Numbered from the stretch's first letter, positions 1-8,703 are shown. The stretch is 64,000 nt of DNA from Streptomyces noursei (GCF_016917755.1 NZ_CP070326.1:4402001-4466000); one strand, 5' to 3'. Numbers and translations: made by a program. The notes: generated by a model from the sequence alone, not told the origin.

Positions 1-2
1 GC

Positions 3-188
3 CGCACCGTCCCGGCCGGCCGCAAGGTGCTGCTGCTGTACGGGGCCGCCAACCGCGACCCGCGCGCGTTCGGCCCGGACGCCGACCGGCTGGACCTCAC
101 CCGCGACGGGCCGCAGCACCTGGCCTTCGCGGGCGGCTCGTACGTGCGCCGGTACGCGTCGCTGCCGTTCGTCACCGGCCGGACGTGA
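3..188 (+). CDS. C-terminal end of a cytochrome P450-like protein (5' part outside window)
   Basis: The last 61 residues of an open frame entering from the left edge. The stretch VPAGRKVLLLYGAANRDP is the beta-strand and NRDP segment that precedes the haem loop in bacterial P450s, and HLAFAGGSYV matches the start of the haem loop (HLAFGGGxHxCLG). Where the cysteine ligand should come, the frame reads RRYASLPFVTGRT and stops, about 40 residues short of a normal P450 C-terminus. The cysteine and the following L-helix are therefore absent in frame. It may be a frameshifted or truncated P450, or a cysteine-less P450 homologue. Only the end is visible, so the assignment rests on this short match. 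Confidence 0.6.
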   Translation, partial: RTVPAGRKVLLLYGAANRDPRAFGPDADRLDLTRDGPQHLAFAGGSYVRRYASLPFVTGRT

Positions 189-283
189 CCGTTTCCGTTC
201 GCGGATGAGGTACGGGTGAGCGGAGCGGGGCCGTCCGGCCAGGCCGAGTTGCCGCCCACCCGCGGCGCCGAAACCATGGGGGC

Positions 284-3200
284 GTGAGCGATGCACCCGA
301 GGCGTATCTGCGGTATCCGCACCTCCACGGCGACCTGCTCTGCTTCGCCGCCGAGGACGACCTGTGGCTGGCGCCGCTCGCGCCGGACGGCGAGGAGCCG
401 GGCCGGGCCTGGCGGCTGACCGTGGACCGGACCCGGGTCGGGCACCCGCGGTTCTCCCCCGACGGCACCCGGATCGCCTTCACCAGCTGGCGCAGCCTCG
501 ACCCGGAGATCCACCTCGTGCCGGTGGCGGGCGGCCCGGCCCGGCGGCTGACGTACTGGGGCAGCACCGACGCCCGGGTCTGCGGCTGGACGCCGCCGGA
601 CCACGAGGGCCAGGCGCAGATCCTCGCGGTGTCCTCGCACGGCCAGCCGTTCTCGTACTACTCCTGGGCGTACAGCCTGCCCACCGACGGCAGCCCGGGC
701 GGGCAGCTGCCCTGGGGGCCGGTCGCGCACATCGCGCTGGCCGACGTCGACGGGGAGCGCCGCACCCTGCTGCTCAGCGGCAAGCCGCCGCACGAGCCGG
801 CTTCCTGGAAGCGCTATCGGGGCGGGGCGATGGGCCGGATGTGGCTGCACGGCACGCGGCTGCTGCCGGATCTGTGCGGGCACCTGGACTCGGTGATGTT
901 CACCGGCGGCCGGATCGCCTTCCTCTCCGACCACGAGGGCGTCGGCAACGTCTACTCCTGCCTGCCGGACGGCACCGATCTGCGCCGGCACAGCGACCAT
1001 CCCGACTTCTACGCCCGGCACGCCTCGACCGACGGTTCCCGGATCGTCTACCAGTGCGCCGGCGACCTCTGGCTGATCGACGACCTGGGCCCGGACGCGG
1101 TGCCGCGGAAGCTCGCGGTGCGGCTGGGCGGCCCGCGGGCCGGCCGCCGCGGCTACCAGGTCCCGGCCGCCTCGCACGTCACCGGGCTGGCGGTGGACAC
1201 CACCGGGCGGGCCAGCGCGGTCGGGGTCCGCGGCAGCCTGTACTGGCTCACCCACCGCGACGGCCCGGCCCGCACGATCCACGACACCCCGGGCGTACGG
1301 GTCCGGCTGCCGGTGATGCTGGGCGCCACCGGGCGGATCGCGTATGTGACGGACGCCGAGGGCGAGGACGCCGTCGAGATCGCCAATCTGCCGCGGGCCA
1401 GCGGGCCGGGCACGCCGCGCCGGCTGGCGGCCGGGGCGCTGGGCCGGGTGCACGAGCTGGTCCCCGCGCCGGACGGCGAGCGGCTGGCGGTGGCCACCCA
1501 CGACGGGCGGCTGTTGCTGGTGGAGACCGGCGCGCCGGAGGAGCCGGGGAGCGGCCCGGCCGAACCGGTCACCGAGCTGACCCGGTCCGCCAACGGTCCG
1601 GTCCGCGACCTGGCCTTCTCCCCCGACTCCCGCTGGCTGACCTGGTCGCACCCGGGCATCGGCCGTTCGCTGCGCAAGATCAGCATGGCCCGGCTGTCCG
1701 ACGGGCACGTCGTGGACGTCACCAACGGCCGCTTCGAGGACGAACAGCCGGTGTTCACCCGGGACGGCCGCTACCTCGCGTTCCTGTCCTGGCGCGGCTT
1801 CGACCCGGTCTACGACGTGCACACCGGCGATCTGTCGTTCCCGCTGGGCTGCCGTCCCTATCTCGTCCCGCTGTCGTCGGCGACGCCGTCCCCGTTCGCG
1901 CTGTCCCCGGAGGGGCGGCCGGCGGCCGGCGGGCTCGACCCGGACGAGAACCCTCCGCCGTCCGGGGAGGGGCCGGTGCTGGTGGAGGTCGAGGGGCTGG
2001 CCAACCGCGTCACGCCGTTCCCGGTCGCCGCCTCGAAGTACTCCTCGCTGCAACCGGTCGGCGGCGGTGGGCTGGTGTGGCTGCGCTGGCCGATCTCCGG
2101 GGCGCTGGGCGAGACCTTCGCCAACCCGGCCGACACCTCGGGCCGGCCCACCCTGGAGCACTTCGACCTGGTCAAGGCGCGGCGCACCGAACTCAGCAGC
2201 TCCCTGGACGGGTTCGCGCTCAGCGGCGACGGCACCCGGCTGGTCGTCAACGACGAGGGCGAGCTGCGCGCGGTGCCCGCGACCGAGCCGGCGGACAGCG
2301 ACTCCACGGTCTATCTGGACCTGCGGCGGATCCTGCACGACGTCGATCCCGGGGCGGAGTGGCGGCAGGCGTTCGAGGAGGCCGGCCGGATCGTCCGGGC
2401 GTACTTCTGGGACCCGAAGCTGTGCGGGATCGACTGGGAGGAGGTGCTGACGCAGTACCGGCCGCTGCTCGAACGGGTCGCCAGCCCCGACGAGTTCGCC
2501 GACCTGCTGCGCGAGGTACTGGGCGAGCTGGGCACCTCGCACGCCTATGTCACCGGCGCCCGGCGCAACGAGGGGCCGCCGCACTACCAGCGTCCGATCG
2601 GCCTGCTCGGCGCCAACTTCGTGCGTCGGGACGGCCGTTGGGCGGTCCGACGGATCCTGCCCGGCGAGTCCTCGGACTCCAAGGCCCGCTCGCCGCTGGC
2701 CGGCACGGGCATCCGCGAGGGCAGCGCACTCACCCACGTCGACGGGCGCCCGGTGGACCCGGTGGCCGGCCCGTACCCGCTGCTGGCCGCGGCCGGCGGC
2801 ACGACCGTGGAGCTGACGTTCTCCCCGCCGGAAGGGGAGGGCGACGGCAACGGCAACGGCCACGCCCGGCGGGTCGCGGTGGTCCCGCTGGTGGACGAGC
2901 GGCCGCTGCGCTACCAGGACTGGGTGGCCAAACGGCGCGCCGTGGTGCGGGAGTTGAGCGACGGCCGGTGCGGCTATCTCCACATCCCGGACATGGGCGG
3001 CTCGGGCTGGGCGCAGTTCAACCGCGATCTGCGGCGGGAGGTCGCGATGCCCGCGCTGATCGTGGACGTCCGCGGCAACGCCGGCGGCAACATCTCCGAG
3101 CTGGTCATCGAGAAGCTGACCCGGACCATCATGGGCTGGGACCTGACCCGGGACGCCGAGCCGGTGTCGTACACCAGCAACGCGCCGCGCGGCCCGGTGG

Positions 3201-3598
3201 TCGCCCTCGCCGACGAGATGACCTCGTCCGACGGCGACATGATCACCGCGGCGTTCAAACTGCAGGGCATCGGGCCGGTGGTCGGCACCCGGACGTGGGG
3301 CGGGGTGGTCGGCATGACCGGCCGGCACCGGCTCGCCGACGGCACCCAGATCACCGTGCCGATGAACGCCGCGTGGTTCCACCTCTACGGCTGGGGGGTG
3401 GAGAACCACGGCGTCGAGGTGGACATCGAGGCGCTGCGCTCGCCGCTGCACTGGGCGGAGGGCCGGCACCCGCAGCTCGGCGTCGCGGTGCGCACCGCGC
3501 TGGAACTCCTGGAGCGGCATCCCGCGGCGGACCCGCCGAACCTCTCGGACGTCCCGGACCGGCGGCGCCCACCGCTCCCGCCGCGCGGCACCAACTGA
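284..3598 (+). CDS. tri: Tricorn protease homologue (S41 family)
   Basis: 1104 residues, the usual tricorn length. An N-terminal beta-propeller half with repeated 'FSPDG', 'SPDSRW' and 'FTRDG' blade motifs gates substrate peptides. A helical C1 region follows, then a PDZ-like domain (about 770-850) and the C-terminal tail-specific-protease fold. All members of the tricorn active site known from Thermoplasma can be placed: Ser752-His753 in GTSHAYV, Ser982-Asp983 in TSSDGDM (nucleophile), and Glu1040 in GVENHG. It is a cytosolic peptidase trimming proteasome-type peptides, which suits an actinomycete. The start is GTG at 284; no strong ribosome-binding site is visible and the protein begins with the typical YLRYPHLHG first blade. 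It runs convergent to the next gene. Confidence 0.95.
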   Translation: MSDAPEAYLRYPHLHGDLLCFAAEDDLWLAPLAPDGEEPGRAWRLTVDRTRVGHPRFSPDGTRIAFTSWRSLDPEIHLVPVAGGPARRLTYWGSTDARVCGWTPPDHEGQAQILAVSSHGQPFSYYSWAYSLPTDGSPGGQLPWGPVAHIALADVDGERRTLLLSGKPPHEPASWKRYRGGAMGRMWLHGTRLLPDLCGHLDSVMFTGGRIAFLSDHEGVGNVYSCLPDGTDLRRHSDHPDFYARHASTDGSRIVYQCAGDLWLIDDLGPDAVPRKLAVRLGGPRAGRRGYQVPAASHVTGLAVDTTGRASAVGVRGSLYWLTHRDGPARTIHDTPGVRVRLPVMLGATGRIAYVTDAEGEDAVEIANLPRASGPGTPRRLAAGALGRVHELVPAPDGERLAVATHDGRLLLVETGAPEEPGSGPAEPVTELTRSANGPVRDLAFSPDSRWLTWSHPGIGRSLRKISMARLSDGHVVDVTNGRFEDEQPVFTRDGRYLAFLSWRGFDPVYDVHTGDLSFPLGCRPYLVPLSSATPSPFALSPEGRPAAGGLDPDENPPPSGEGPVLVEVEGLANRVTPFPVAASKYSSLQPVGGGGLVWLRWPISGALGETFANPADTSGRPTLEHFDLVKARRTELSSSLDGFALSGDGTRLVVNDEGELRAVPATEPADSDSTVYLDLRRILHDVDPGAEWRQAFEEAGRIVRAYFWDPKLCGIDWEEVLTQYRPLLERVASPDEFADLLREVLGELGTSHAYVTGARRNEGPPHYQRPIGLLGANFVRRDGRWAVRRILPGESSDSKARSPLAGTGIREGSALTHVDGRPVDPVAGPYPLLAAAGGTTVELTFSPPEGEGDGNGNGHARRVAVVPLVDERPLRYQDWVAKRRAVVRELSDGRCGYLHIPDMGGSGWAQFNRDLRREVAMPALIVDVRGNAGGNISELVIEKLTRTIMGWDLTRDAEPVSYTSNAPRGPVVALADEMTSSDGDMITAAFKLQGIGPVVGTRTWGGVVGMTGRHRLADGTQITVPMNAAWFHLYGWGVENHGVEVDIEALRSPLHWAEGRHPQLGVAVRTALELLERHPAADPPNLSDVPDRRRPPLPPRGTN

Positions 3599-3638
3599 CC
3601 AAACGTTGACGCCGGCACGAAGGTGCGCACGACGGAGG

Positions 3639-3662
3639 GGCGCATCCGGATCCGGATGCGCC
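3639..3662. terminator. Perfect 24-bp palindrome between convergent genes
   Basis: Bases 3639-3662 form an uninterrupted palindrome: 12 bp of ggcgcatccgga followed by its exact complement. It lies 40 bp after the tricorn stop and 70 bp after the end of the convergent small gene. As RNA it would give a stable hairpin on either strand, so a bidirectional terminator is the simplest reading. No U tract follows, as is usual in Streptomyces. The lack of a loop also fits a dimeric protein-binding site. Confidence 0.5.
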
Positions 3663-3732
3663 TCTCCACGAGGACGAACGACCCTCGTTCAGGACGTCGG
3701 ACGCCCGTCACGCACGGACGGACGTCGTCGCG

Positions 3733-3927
3733 TCAGCTCTGGTAGCGGTCCTCCGCGTCGTCCAGCGCCTGCTGGCCGCGCTCGCGGGCCTGCTGACCCC
3801 GCTCCTGGCCCTGCTTGCCGCGCTCCTGGGACTGCTGCTTGCCGCGCTCCTGGCCCTGTTGGGCCCGCCGCTTGGCCTCGTCCTTGAGCTGCTGCGCCTT
3901 GTCCTTGAACTGGTCTTCGATGCCCAT
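3733..3927 (-). CDS. Small Gln/Arg/Glu-rich hypothetical protein
   Basis: 64 residues, almost entirely helix-forming and charged: an N-terminal MGIEDQFKDKAQQLKDEAKRR segment resembling the start of CsbD-like or other small stress proteins, then three or four imperfect copies of QERGKQ/QERGQQ. There is no signal peptide or membrane segment, and an amphipathic or disordered cytosolic protein is expected. The ATG at 3927 was chosen because CAGGAGTG stands about 9 bp upstream; the frame stays open further upstream but without a site. Not assigned to a named family; the CsbD resemblance is only in composition and in the first 20 residues. Confidence 0.7.
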   Translation of the reverse strand: MGIEDQFKDKAQQLKDEAKRRAQQGQERGKQQSQERGKQGQERGQQARERGQQALDDAEDRYQS

Positions 3928-4074
3928 GCTGTTCACTCCTGTGGGGGTGTTGGGGATCGGGCTCGACCAGCGTGACACGAACCGACATTCGTCGCATTTC
4001 GATCACAATCGAGCACTCTCCGTGGCCGGCTTCCGGGCCCGATCCCACCCCGCCCCCGGCCCCGCTACCCGCTA

Positions 4075-4953
4075 CTACCCGCTCACCCGGGCCCTCTCGT
4101 CCGCCTCGCCGCCCGCGCCGACCAGCCCGGGCCGGAACCCGTCGAGCCGGCCCTCGAACCGCCGCATCTCGCGCTGCCCCACCGTCCCGATGAGCGACGG
4201 CAGATAGCCGCGCACCGACTGCATCCCGCGCAGCCACCACTGCGCGTAGACGTGCGCGGAGCGGCGCTCGATGCCGGCCACCAGCCGGTCCACCGCCGGG
4301 CCCAGCGGATAGGTCTTGTTGGCCGGCCAGGGCAGCCGGGCGCGCAGCTCCCGCATCAGGTCCTCCCGGTCGGCACCCCGCACCATGTCGGTGTCGGTCC
4401 AGCTCAGGTACCCGACGCCGACCCGGACGCCCTTGTAGCCGACCTCGGCGCGCAGGCTGTGCGCGAACGCCTCCACGCCCGACTTGGAGGCGCAGTACGC
4501 GCTCATCATCGGCGCCGGCGTGATCGCCGCGAGCGAGGCGATCTGCAGGAAGTAGCCGCGGGATTCCATCAGCACCGGCAGGAACGCCCGCCCGGTGACC
4601 GCGCCGCCGATCAGGTTGACCTCGATGACCCGCCGCCAGGCCACCGGGTCGGAGTCCACCAGCGGACCGCCGGTCGCCACCCCGGCGTTGGCGACCACCA
4701 CGTCGACCTTCCCGAAGCGGAGTTTGACCTCCTTGGCCACCCGGGCCATCGCCTCGTGGTCGGTGACGTCGGCGTGCCAGTGGTGGGCCGGGCCGTGCAA
4801 CGAGGCCGCGACCTCGCGCAGTTCGTCGGGTTCCAGACCGATCAGTGCCAGGGTCGCCCCGCGCGCCGAGAGCTTGCGCGCCAGCAGCGCCCCGACCCCG
4901 CGCGCCGCGCCGGTGACGACCACGACCTGCCCGTCGAGCTTGCTTGCGTTCAT
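4075..4953 (-). CDS. SDR family NAD(P)-dependent oxidoreductase
   Basis: 292 residues, a classical short-chain dehydrogenase. The cofactor motif TGAARGVG is at residues 14-21, NAG at 89-91, and the catalytic set Ser140, Tyr153 and Lys157 (YCASK) is complete. It probably oxidises or reduces an alcohol/ketone handled by the two preceding genes. It is the third gene of a coupled operon: its ATG overlaps the stop of the hydrolase gene by four bases (ATGA). The order monooxygenase, lipase-like hydrolase, SDR resembles the mymA-type operon of mycobacteria, where such enzymes act on lipids; that parallel is inference. The C-terminal 40 residues are a helical, charged tail. Confidence 0.9.
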   Translation of the reverse strand: MNASKLDGQVVVVTGAARGVGALLARKLSARGATLALIGLEPDELREVAASLHGPAHHWHADVTDHEAMARVAKEVKLRFGKVDVVVANAGVATGGPLVDSDPVAWRRVIEVNLIGGAVTGRAFLPVLMESRGYFLQIASLAAITPAPMMSAYCASKSGVEAFAHSLRAEVGYKGVRVGVGYLSWTDTDMVRGADREDLMRELRARLPWPANKTYPLGPAVDRLVAGIERRSAHVYAQWWLRGMQSVRGYLPSLIGTVGQREMRRFEGRLDGFRPGLVGAGGEADERARVSG

Positions 4954-5918
4954 GCCGCCTTCTCCTTCTTCTGCCGCCCCGCCGGCCGCTCGTCCCGGGA
5001 GGACGGGGTGGCGGCCAGATGGTCGCGGACGAGTTCCCGCAGCCGCCCGGCGACCGCGTCGGGGGCCTCGACGGGGGTCATGTGGCCGAGCCCGGGCAGC
5101 TCGGTCAGTCCTTCGCACTGCGGGAGGACGGAGGCCAGCCGCCGGGCGTGCACGAACGGGGTGAGCCGGTCCTCGGTCCCCGCCAGGACCGCGGTCGGCA
5201 CCTCCAACTGGCTGACGCTGCGGGTGAGTTGGAGGTGGTAGAGCACCATGCCCCAGCGGGCCCGGACGTCGATCGGGCAGGCGTGCACGATCCGCGCGCA
5301 CGCCTCGATCTGCTCGGCGCTCGACCCGCCGCCCATCGTGGCGTAGCGCAGGGCCCACTTGGCGACCGGGGAGACCGGCCCGAGCGGGGCGCGCGAGCCC
5401 AGCAGCAGGCGGTGCGCCAGGCGGCGACCGCCGGGTGAGGGCAGCGGGAACACCCGGGACTCGGCGGCCAGGTCGGCGCAGCCGGTGCTGCACAGCAGGG
5501 CGGCCGCGGTCCGGGCGCGCAACTCGGGCCGCTCGGCGGCGGCCATGATCGTCATCCCGCCCATGGAGTGCCCGCCGACGACGGCCCGCTCACCGGGGGC
5601 CAGGCTCTGTTCCAGGACGGCGACCAGGTCGTCGGCGAGCGCGCGGGTGCTGTAGCCGGCGGGCGGGACGGCCGGGCTGCGCCCGTGCCCCCGCTGGTCG
5701 TAGACCACCACCTTGTGGGTGTCGGCCAGCTCCCGGACGACCGGCGCCCAGAACGCGGTCGAGCAGGTCCAGCCGTGCGACAGGACCACCGCCGGGGCGC
5801 CCTCGGGCCCGTGGACCTCTGCGTACAGCCGCGACCCGTCGGCGGAGGTGACCTCCAGCGCCCTTCGGGGCACCGGCGGGGCGTAGCGTCCCCGGGTGGC
5901 GTGTGCCGGCCGCTTCAT
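4950..5918 (-). CDS. Alpha/beta hydrolase (lipase/esterase-like)
   Basis: 322 residues with a complete alpha/beta-hydrolase signature: oxyanion-hole HG at 48-49 (SHGW), YDQRGHGRS at 73-81, nucleophile elbow GGHSMGG with Ser118, an acid in AGTEDRLTP and the final histidine in LGHMTP. No signal peptide is apparent, so it is likely cytosolic. A Lys/Glu-rich tail (KKEKAA) ends the protein. It is coupled on both sides by ATGA overlaps, to the monooxygenase upstream and the SDR downstream, so all three should be made together. A plausible role is hydrolysis of the ester or lactone formed by the neighbouring Baeyer-Villiger-type enzyme; the substrate cannot be told from sequence. Confidence 0.9.
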   Translation of the reverse strand: MKRPAHATRGRYAPPVPRRALEVTSADGSRLYAEVHGPEGAPAVVLSHGWTCSTAFWAPVVRELADTHKVVVYDQRGHGRSPAVPPAGYSTRALADDLVAVLEQSLAPGERAVVGGHSMGGMTIMAAAERPELRARTAAALLCSTGCADLAAESRVFPLPSPGGRRLAHRLLLGSRAPLGPVSPVAKWALRYATMGGGSSAEQIEACARIVHACPIDVRARWGMVLYHLQLTRSVSQLEVPTAVLAGTEDRLTPFVHARRLASVLPQCEGLTELPGLGHMTPVEAPDAVAGRLRELVRDHLAATPSSRDERPAGRQKKEKAA

Positions 5919-7465
5919 GCCGCCACCTCCTCGGCGGTCGCCCGGCCGCCGGCGGCGGCGGGGGGCGGCTCGTCGTCCGGTTGCCGCTGCGCCGGTCGGA
6001 GCACCCGGTACTCGGCGAGGTCCACCTGCCGGGTCGCCCGGCGGAACTCCGAGGTGGTGCCCGGCCAGGCGGTGGTGTTCCGCCCGCTGGCGTCCAGGTA
6101 CCAGCTGTCGCAGCCGCCGGTGTTCCACACCGTGCGCTGCATCCGTTCCTGGATGGTGCGGGTCCATCCGTCGACCGCGGACTGCCGGGCGTCCAGCGCG
6201 ATCCGGTCGCCGAGGACGTCCAGCTGGCGCATGAAGTCGACGAGGTAGTTCAGCTGCGCCTCGATCATCAGGATCATCGAGCTGTTCCCCAGGCCGGTGT
6301 TGGGCCCGATGATGGTGAGGAAGTTGGGGAAGCCGGCCGCGCTGGTGCCGCGCAGCGCGGCCATGCCGTCCTTCCACTCCTCCGCCAGGGTGGTGCCGCG
6401 CGCCCCGGTGACCCGCTGCGCGATCGGCATGTCCGTGACGTGGAAGCCGGTCCCGAAGATGACGGCGTCCACCTCGGCCTCGCTGCCGTCCGTCGCGACC
6501 AGGACGTTGCCGCGGATCTCGCGCAGCCCGGAGGTCACCACGTCCACGTTGGGCCGGGCCAGCGCCGGGTACCAGGCGTTGGACAGCAGGATCCGCTTGC
6601 AGCCGATGCGGTAGTCGGGCGTCAGCCGGGCCTGCAGCGCCGGGTCCTTGATCGTCTTGCGCATGTGCGCCTTGCCGAGGGACTCGATCAGCCCCAGCTC
6701 GCCCGGCCGCTTGGTGAACGCACCGACCTGCAACTCCCGGATGCCCCACAGGAGTTGGCGGCGCAGCTGGCGGGTGGCCGGCACCTTGGTGTGCAGCCAG
6801 CGCTCCGCCGCGGTGATCCGCCGGTCGGCCCGCGGCATCACCCACGGCGGCGTCCGCTGGAACACCGTCAGCCTGTCGACCTCCGGCTGGATCGCCGGCA
6901 CGATCTGGATCGCCGAGGCCCCGGTGCCCACCATGGCGACCCGCTTGCCCCGCAGGTCGTAGTCGTGGTCCCAGCGCGCCGAGTGGAAGACCTTGCCGGG
7001 GAAGTCCGCCAGCCCCGGGACGTCAGGGATCTGCGGGTCGGAGAGCGGCCCGGTGGCCGACACCACCACGTCGGCGGTGAGCGACCCCGCTGCGGTGTCG
7101 ATCTCCCACCGCAGCTCCTCGCCGCTCCAACGCATCGCACGCACCTCGGAGTTGAAGCGGAGGTGCGGTCGCAGTCCGAAGGTGTCCGTCACCCGCTCCA
7201 GGTACGCCCGGATGTGCGGCTGCCCGCTGAAGTTGCGCGGCCACTGCGGATTGGGGGCGAACGAGAACGAGTACAGGTGCGAGGGCACGTCGCAGGCGCA
7301 CCCCGGATAACTGTTGTCCCGCCAGGTTCCGCCCACCGAGTCCGCCCGCTCCAGGATCACGAAGTCGGTGATCCCCGCACGCCGCAGCCGTACGGCGGCC
7401 CCCAGGCCGCCGAACCCCGATCCGATCACCGCCACCCGCACATGCCGCTGCCCGTCGTCGGCCAT
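5915..7465 (-). CDS. Flavin-containing (Baeyer-Villiger-type) monooxygenase
   Basis: 516 residues. The FAD Rossmann motif GSGFGG is at 15-20, the NADP motif GTGASA lies mid-protein, and between them the Baeyer-Villiger fingerprint FxGxxxHxxxW is perfect (FPGKVFHSARW). It should insert one oxygen atom from O2 into a ketone, or oxygenate a heteroatom, using NADPH. It leads a coupled operon with a hydrolase and an SDR; ketone to ester, ester hydrolysis, and alcohol/ketone interconversion is a coherent pathway, though inferred. GGGAGGTGG lies 10-15 bp before the ATG. The last 25 residues are Pro/Ala-rich and poorly conserved in appearance. The promoter region shared with the divergent MerR gene carries nested palindromes. 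Confidence 0.93.
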   Translation of the reverse strand: MADDGQRHVRVAVIGSGFGGLGAAVRLRRAGITDFVILERADSVGGTWRDNSYPGCACDVPSHLYSFSFAPNPQWPRNFSGQPHIRAYLERVTDTFGLRPHLRFNSEVRAMRWSGEELRWEIDTAAGSLTADVVVSATGPLSDPQIPDVPGLADFPGKVFHSARWDHDYDLRGKRVAMVGTGASAIQIVPAIQPEVDRLTVFQRTPPWVMPRADRRITAAERWLHTKVPATRQLRRQLLWGIRELQVGAFTKRPGELGLIESLGKAHMRKTIKDPALQARLTPDYRIGCKRILLSNAWYPALARPNVDVVTSGLREIRGNVLVATDGSEAEVDAVIFGTGFHVTDMPIAQRVTGARGTTLAEEWKDGMAALRGTSAAGFPNFLTIIGPNTGLGNSSMILMIEAQLNYLVDFMRQLDVLGDRIALDARQSAVDGWTRTIQERMQRTVWNTGGCDSWYLDASGRNTTAWPGTTSEFRRATRQVDLAEYRVLRPAQRQPDDEPPPAAAGGRATAEEVAA

Positions 7466-7504
7466 GCCGCCGCCACCTCCCGAGTCGATGCTTCACCGCC
7501 CCCA

Positions 7505-7541
7505 AACCGTGCCAGCAATCACTGGCATGGTTGGCACGGTT
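7505..7541. promoter_or_regulatory. Nested inverted repeats in divergent promoter region (candidate operator)
   Basis: A perfect 10-bp inverted repeat (AACCGTGCCA at 7505-7514, TGGCACGGTT at 7532-7541) encloses a second one (TGCCAG at 7510-7515, CTGGCA at 7522-7527). It sits 40 bp upstream of the monooxygenase start and about 100 bp upstream of the MerR gene, so a repressor or activator bound here could control both directions. The binding protein is inferred to be the adjacent MerR regulator. Confidence 0.55.
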
Positions 7542-7644
7542 GGAGCGTAGGGCAGTTGCGTACCGAGCGGTAGGGGTCGGGCGACGGGAAGTTACCTCCG
7601 GTCATACGGGACGCCCCTCGCGCCGCCCCGCATAGGCTGACCCC

Positions 7645-8496
7645 GTGGCAGACCAGGCGGCAGCACCGACCCCACAGGACCACCCCCGGCCCGCGAGCAC
7701 CCGCGCCGAGCGAGGGGGCGGCACCCCCACGCCTCCCGAAGGCCCCCTGAAGGAACGTGAGTTCCGCATGGCCGACCTGGCCCGGGAGGCCGGCATCACC
7801 GTCCGCACCCTGCGCTTCTACCGCGAGCGCAAGCTCCTCCCGCCGCCCCGCCGGGAGGGCCGGATCGCCTGGTACGACGAGCACCACCTCGCCCGCCTGC
7901 GCACCATCGCCGCCCTCCTGGAGCGCGGCCACACCCTCGGCGGGATCGCCGAGCTGCTCACCGCCTTCGAGACCGGCCGCGACGTCGGCGAACTGCTCGG
8001 CCTCCCCAGCCCGCTGCTAACCCCCTGGTCCGAGGAGACCCCGGTCCGCCTCACCCCCGAGGAGCTGGCCGACCACTTCAGCGGCGAGATCACCCCGGAG
8101 AACCTCACGGCCTCGCTCGCCCTGGGCTATCTGGCCGTGGACGGCGACGAGTTCGTGCACATCAGCCGCCGCCTCCTGGACGCCTCCACCAACCTCATCG
8201 CCCAGGGCATCCCGCTCGCCGCGGTGCTGGAGGCCGGCGGCAGGGTCCGCGCCCACGCCGACGCCCTCGCCGACCTCTTCACCACCCTCATACGCAGCCA
8301 CCTCGTCCCCACGCTCCGGGACCTCCCCCGGGCCACCGAGGCCGTCGAGAACCTCCGCCCACTCGCCAAGGGCGTCGTCGAGGCCGAGCTCTCCATGGCC
8401 ATGGACCGCCGCATCCGCGCGGAACTGGAGAGCCTGCTGGGCGGCGACCGGAACACCGGACCGAAGCCGGCACAACGCGCGGAACGGCCGGAGTAG
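7645..8496 (+). CDS. MerR family transcriptional regulator
   Basis: 283 residues. A Pro/Ala-rich N-terminal extension of about 38 residues precedes a canonical MerR winged helix (REFRMADLAREAG, TVRTLRFYRERKLL). A helical region and a C-terminal ligand-type domain of about 150 residues follow, without the cysteine set of metal sensors. An ATG within the HTH (7768) would cut the first helix, so the GTG at 7645 is preferred. TAGGCT six bases upstream of that GTG fits a leaderless Streptomyces promoter. It is divergent from the monooxygenase operon and is the natural candidate for its regulator. The effector is unknown. Confidence 0.88.
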   Translation: MADQAAAPTPQDHPRPASTRAERGGGTPTPPEGPLKEREFRMADLAREAGITVRTLRFYRERKLLPPPRREGRIAWYDEHHLARLRTIAALLERGHTLGGIAELLTAFETGRDVGELLGLPSPLLTPWSEETPVRLTPEELADHFSGEITPENLTASLALGYLAVDGDEFVHISRRLLDASTNLIAQGIPLAAVLEAGGRVRAHADALADLFTTLIRSHLVPTLRDLPRATEAVENLRPLAKGVVEAELSMAMDRRIRAELESLLGGDRNTGPKPAQRAERPE

Positions 8497-8504
8497 ACGC
8501 AGGC

Positions 8505-8540
8505 GGCGCAGCGGGCGCAGTAGGCGCAGCGGGCGCAGTA
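8505..8540. repeat. 18-bp tandem duplication
   Basis: Two perfect adjacent copies of ggcgcagcgggcgcagta directly after the MerR stop codon and just before the duplicated end of the xth gene. It marks a recombination-prone junction. Confidence 0.85.
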
Positions 8541-8545
8541 GGTGA

Positions 8546-8677
8546 CTACGCCTCGTACACCACCGTCACCGGCGCATGGTTGCTCCAGCGCTGGTCATAC
8601 GCCGCCGCCCGCTCCACGTACGCCTTGACGGCGCGGGCCGCCAGCCCGGCGGTGGCCAGGTGGTAGTCGATCCGCCA
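8546..8677 (-). pseudogene. Second copy of the 3' end of exodeoxyribonuclease III gene
   Basis: Read on the minus strand this encodes the last 42 residues or so of an exonuclease III (WRIDYHLATAGLAARAV onward, to WSNHAPVTVVYEA and a stop at 8546). The intact gene at 9716-10519 ends WSDHAPVTVTFDV. From 8571 to 8677 the DNA matches 9741-9847 with only two mismatches; beyond 8677 similarity stops abruptly, so no full gene remains. The distal end differs more, so this copy is not a simple recent tandem duplication. It may be the original 3' end displaced by an insertion, or the scar of a lost paralogue. Confidence 0.75.
8571..8677. repeat. Long direct repeat, copy A (partner 9741-9847)
   Basis: 107 bp, identical to 9741-9847 except at 8581 (t/c) and 8597 (a/g). 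The two copies are 1,170 bp apart in the same orientation and bracket the gene for the octapeptide-repeat protein. Confidence 0.9.
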
Positions 8678-8703
8678 CCGCATCGAACCGGTTGCACACA
8701 CGA

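Noticed and set aside
364..3609. Very long second open frame over the tricorn gene
   Set aside because: It is a shadow of high-GC codon bias: Arg/Ala/Pro/Gly only, no conserved motif, while the chosen frame has the full tricorn active site.
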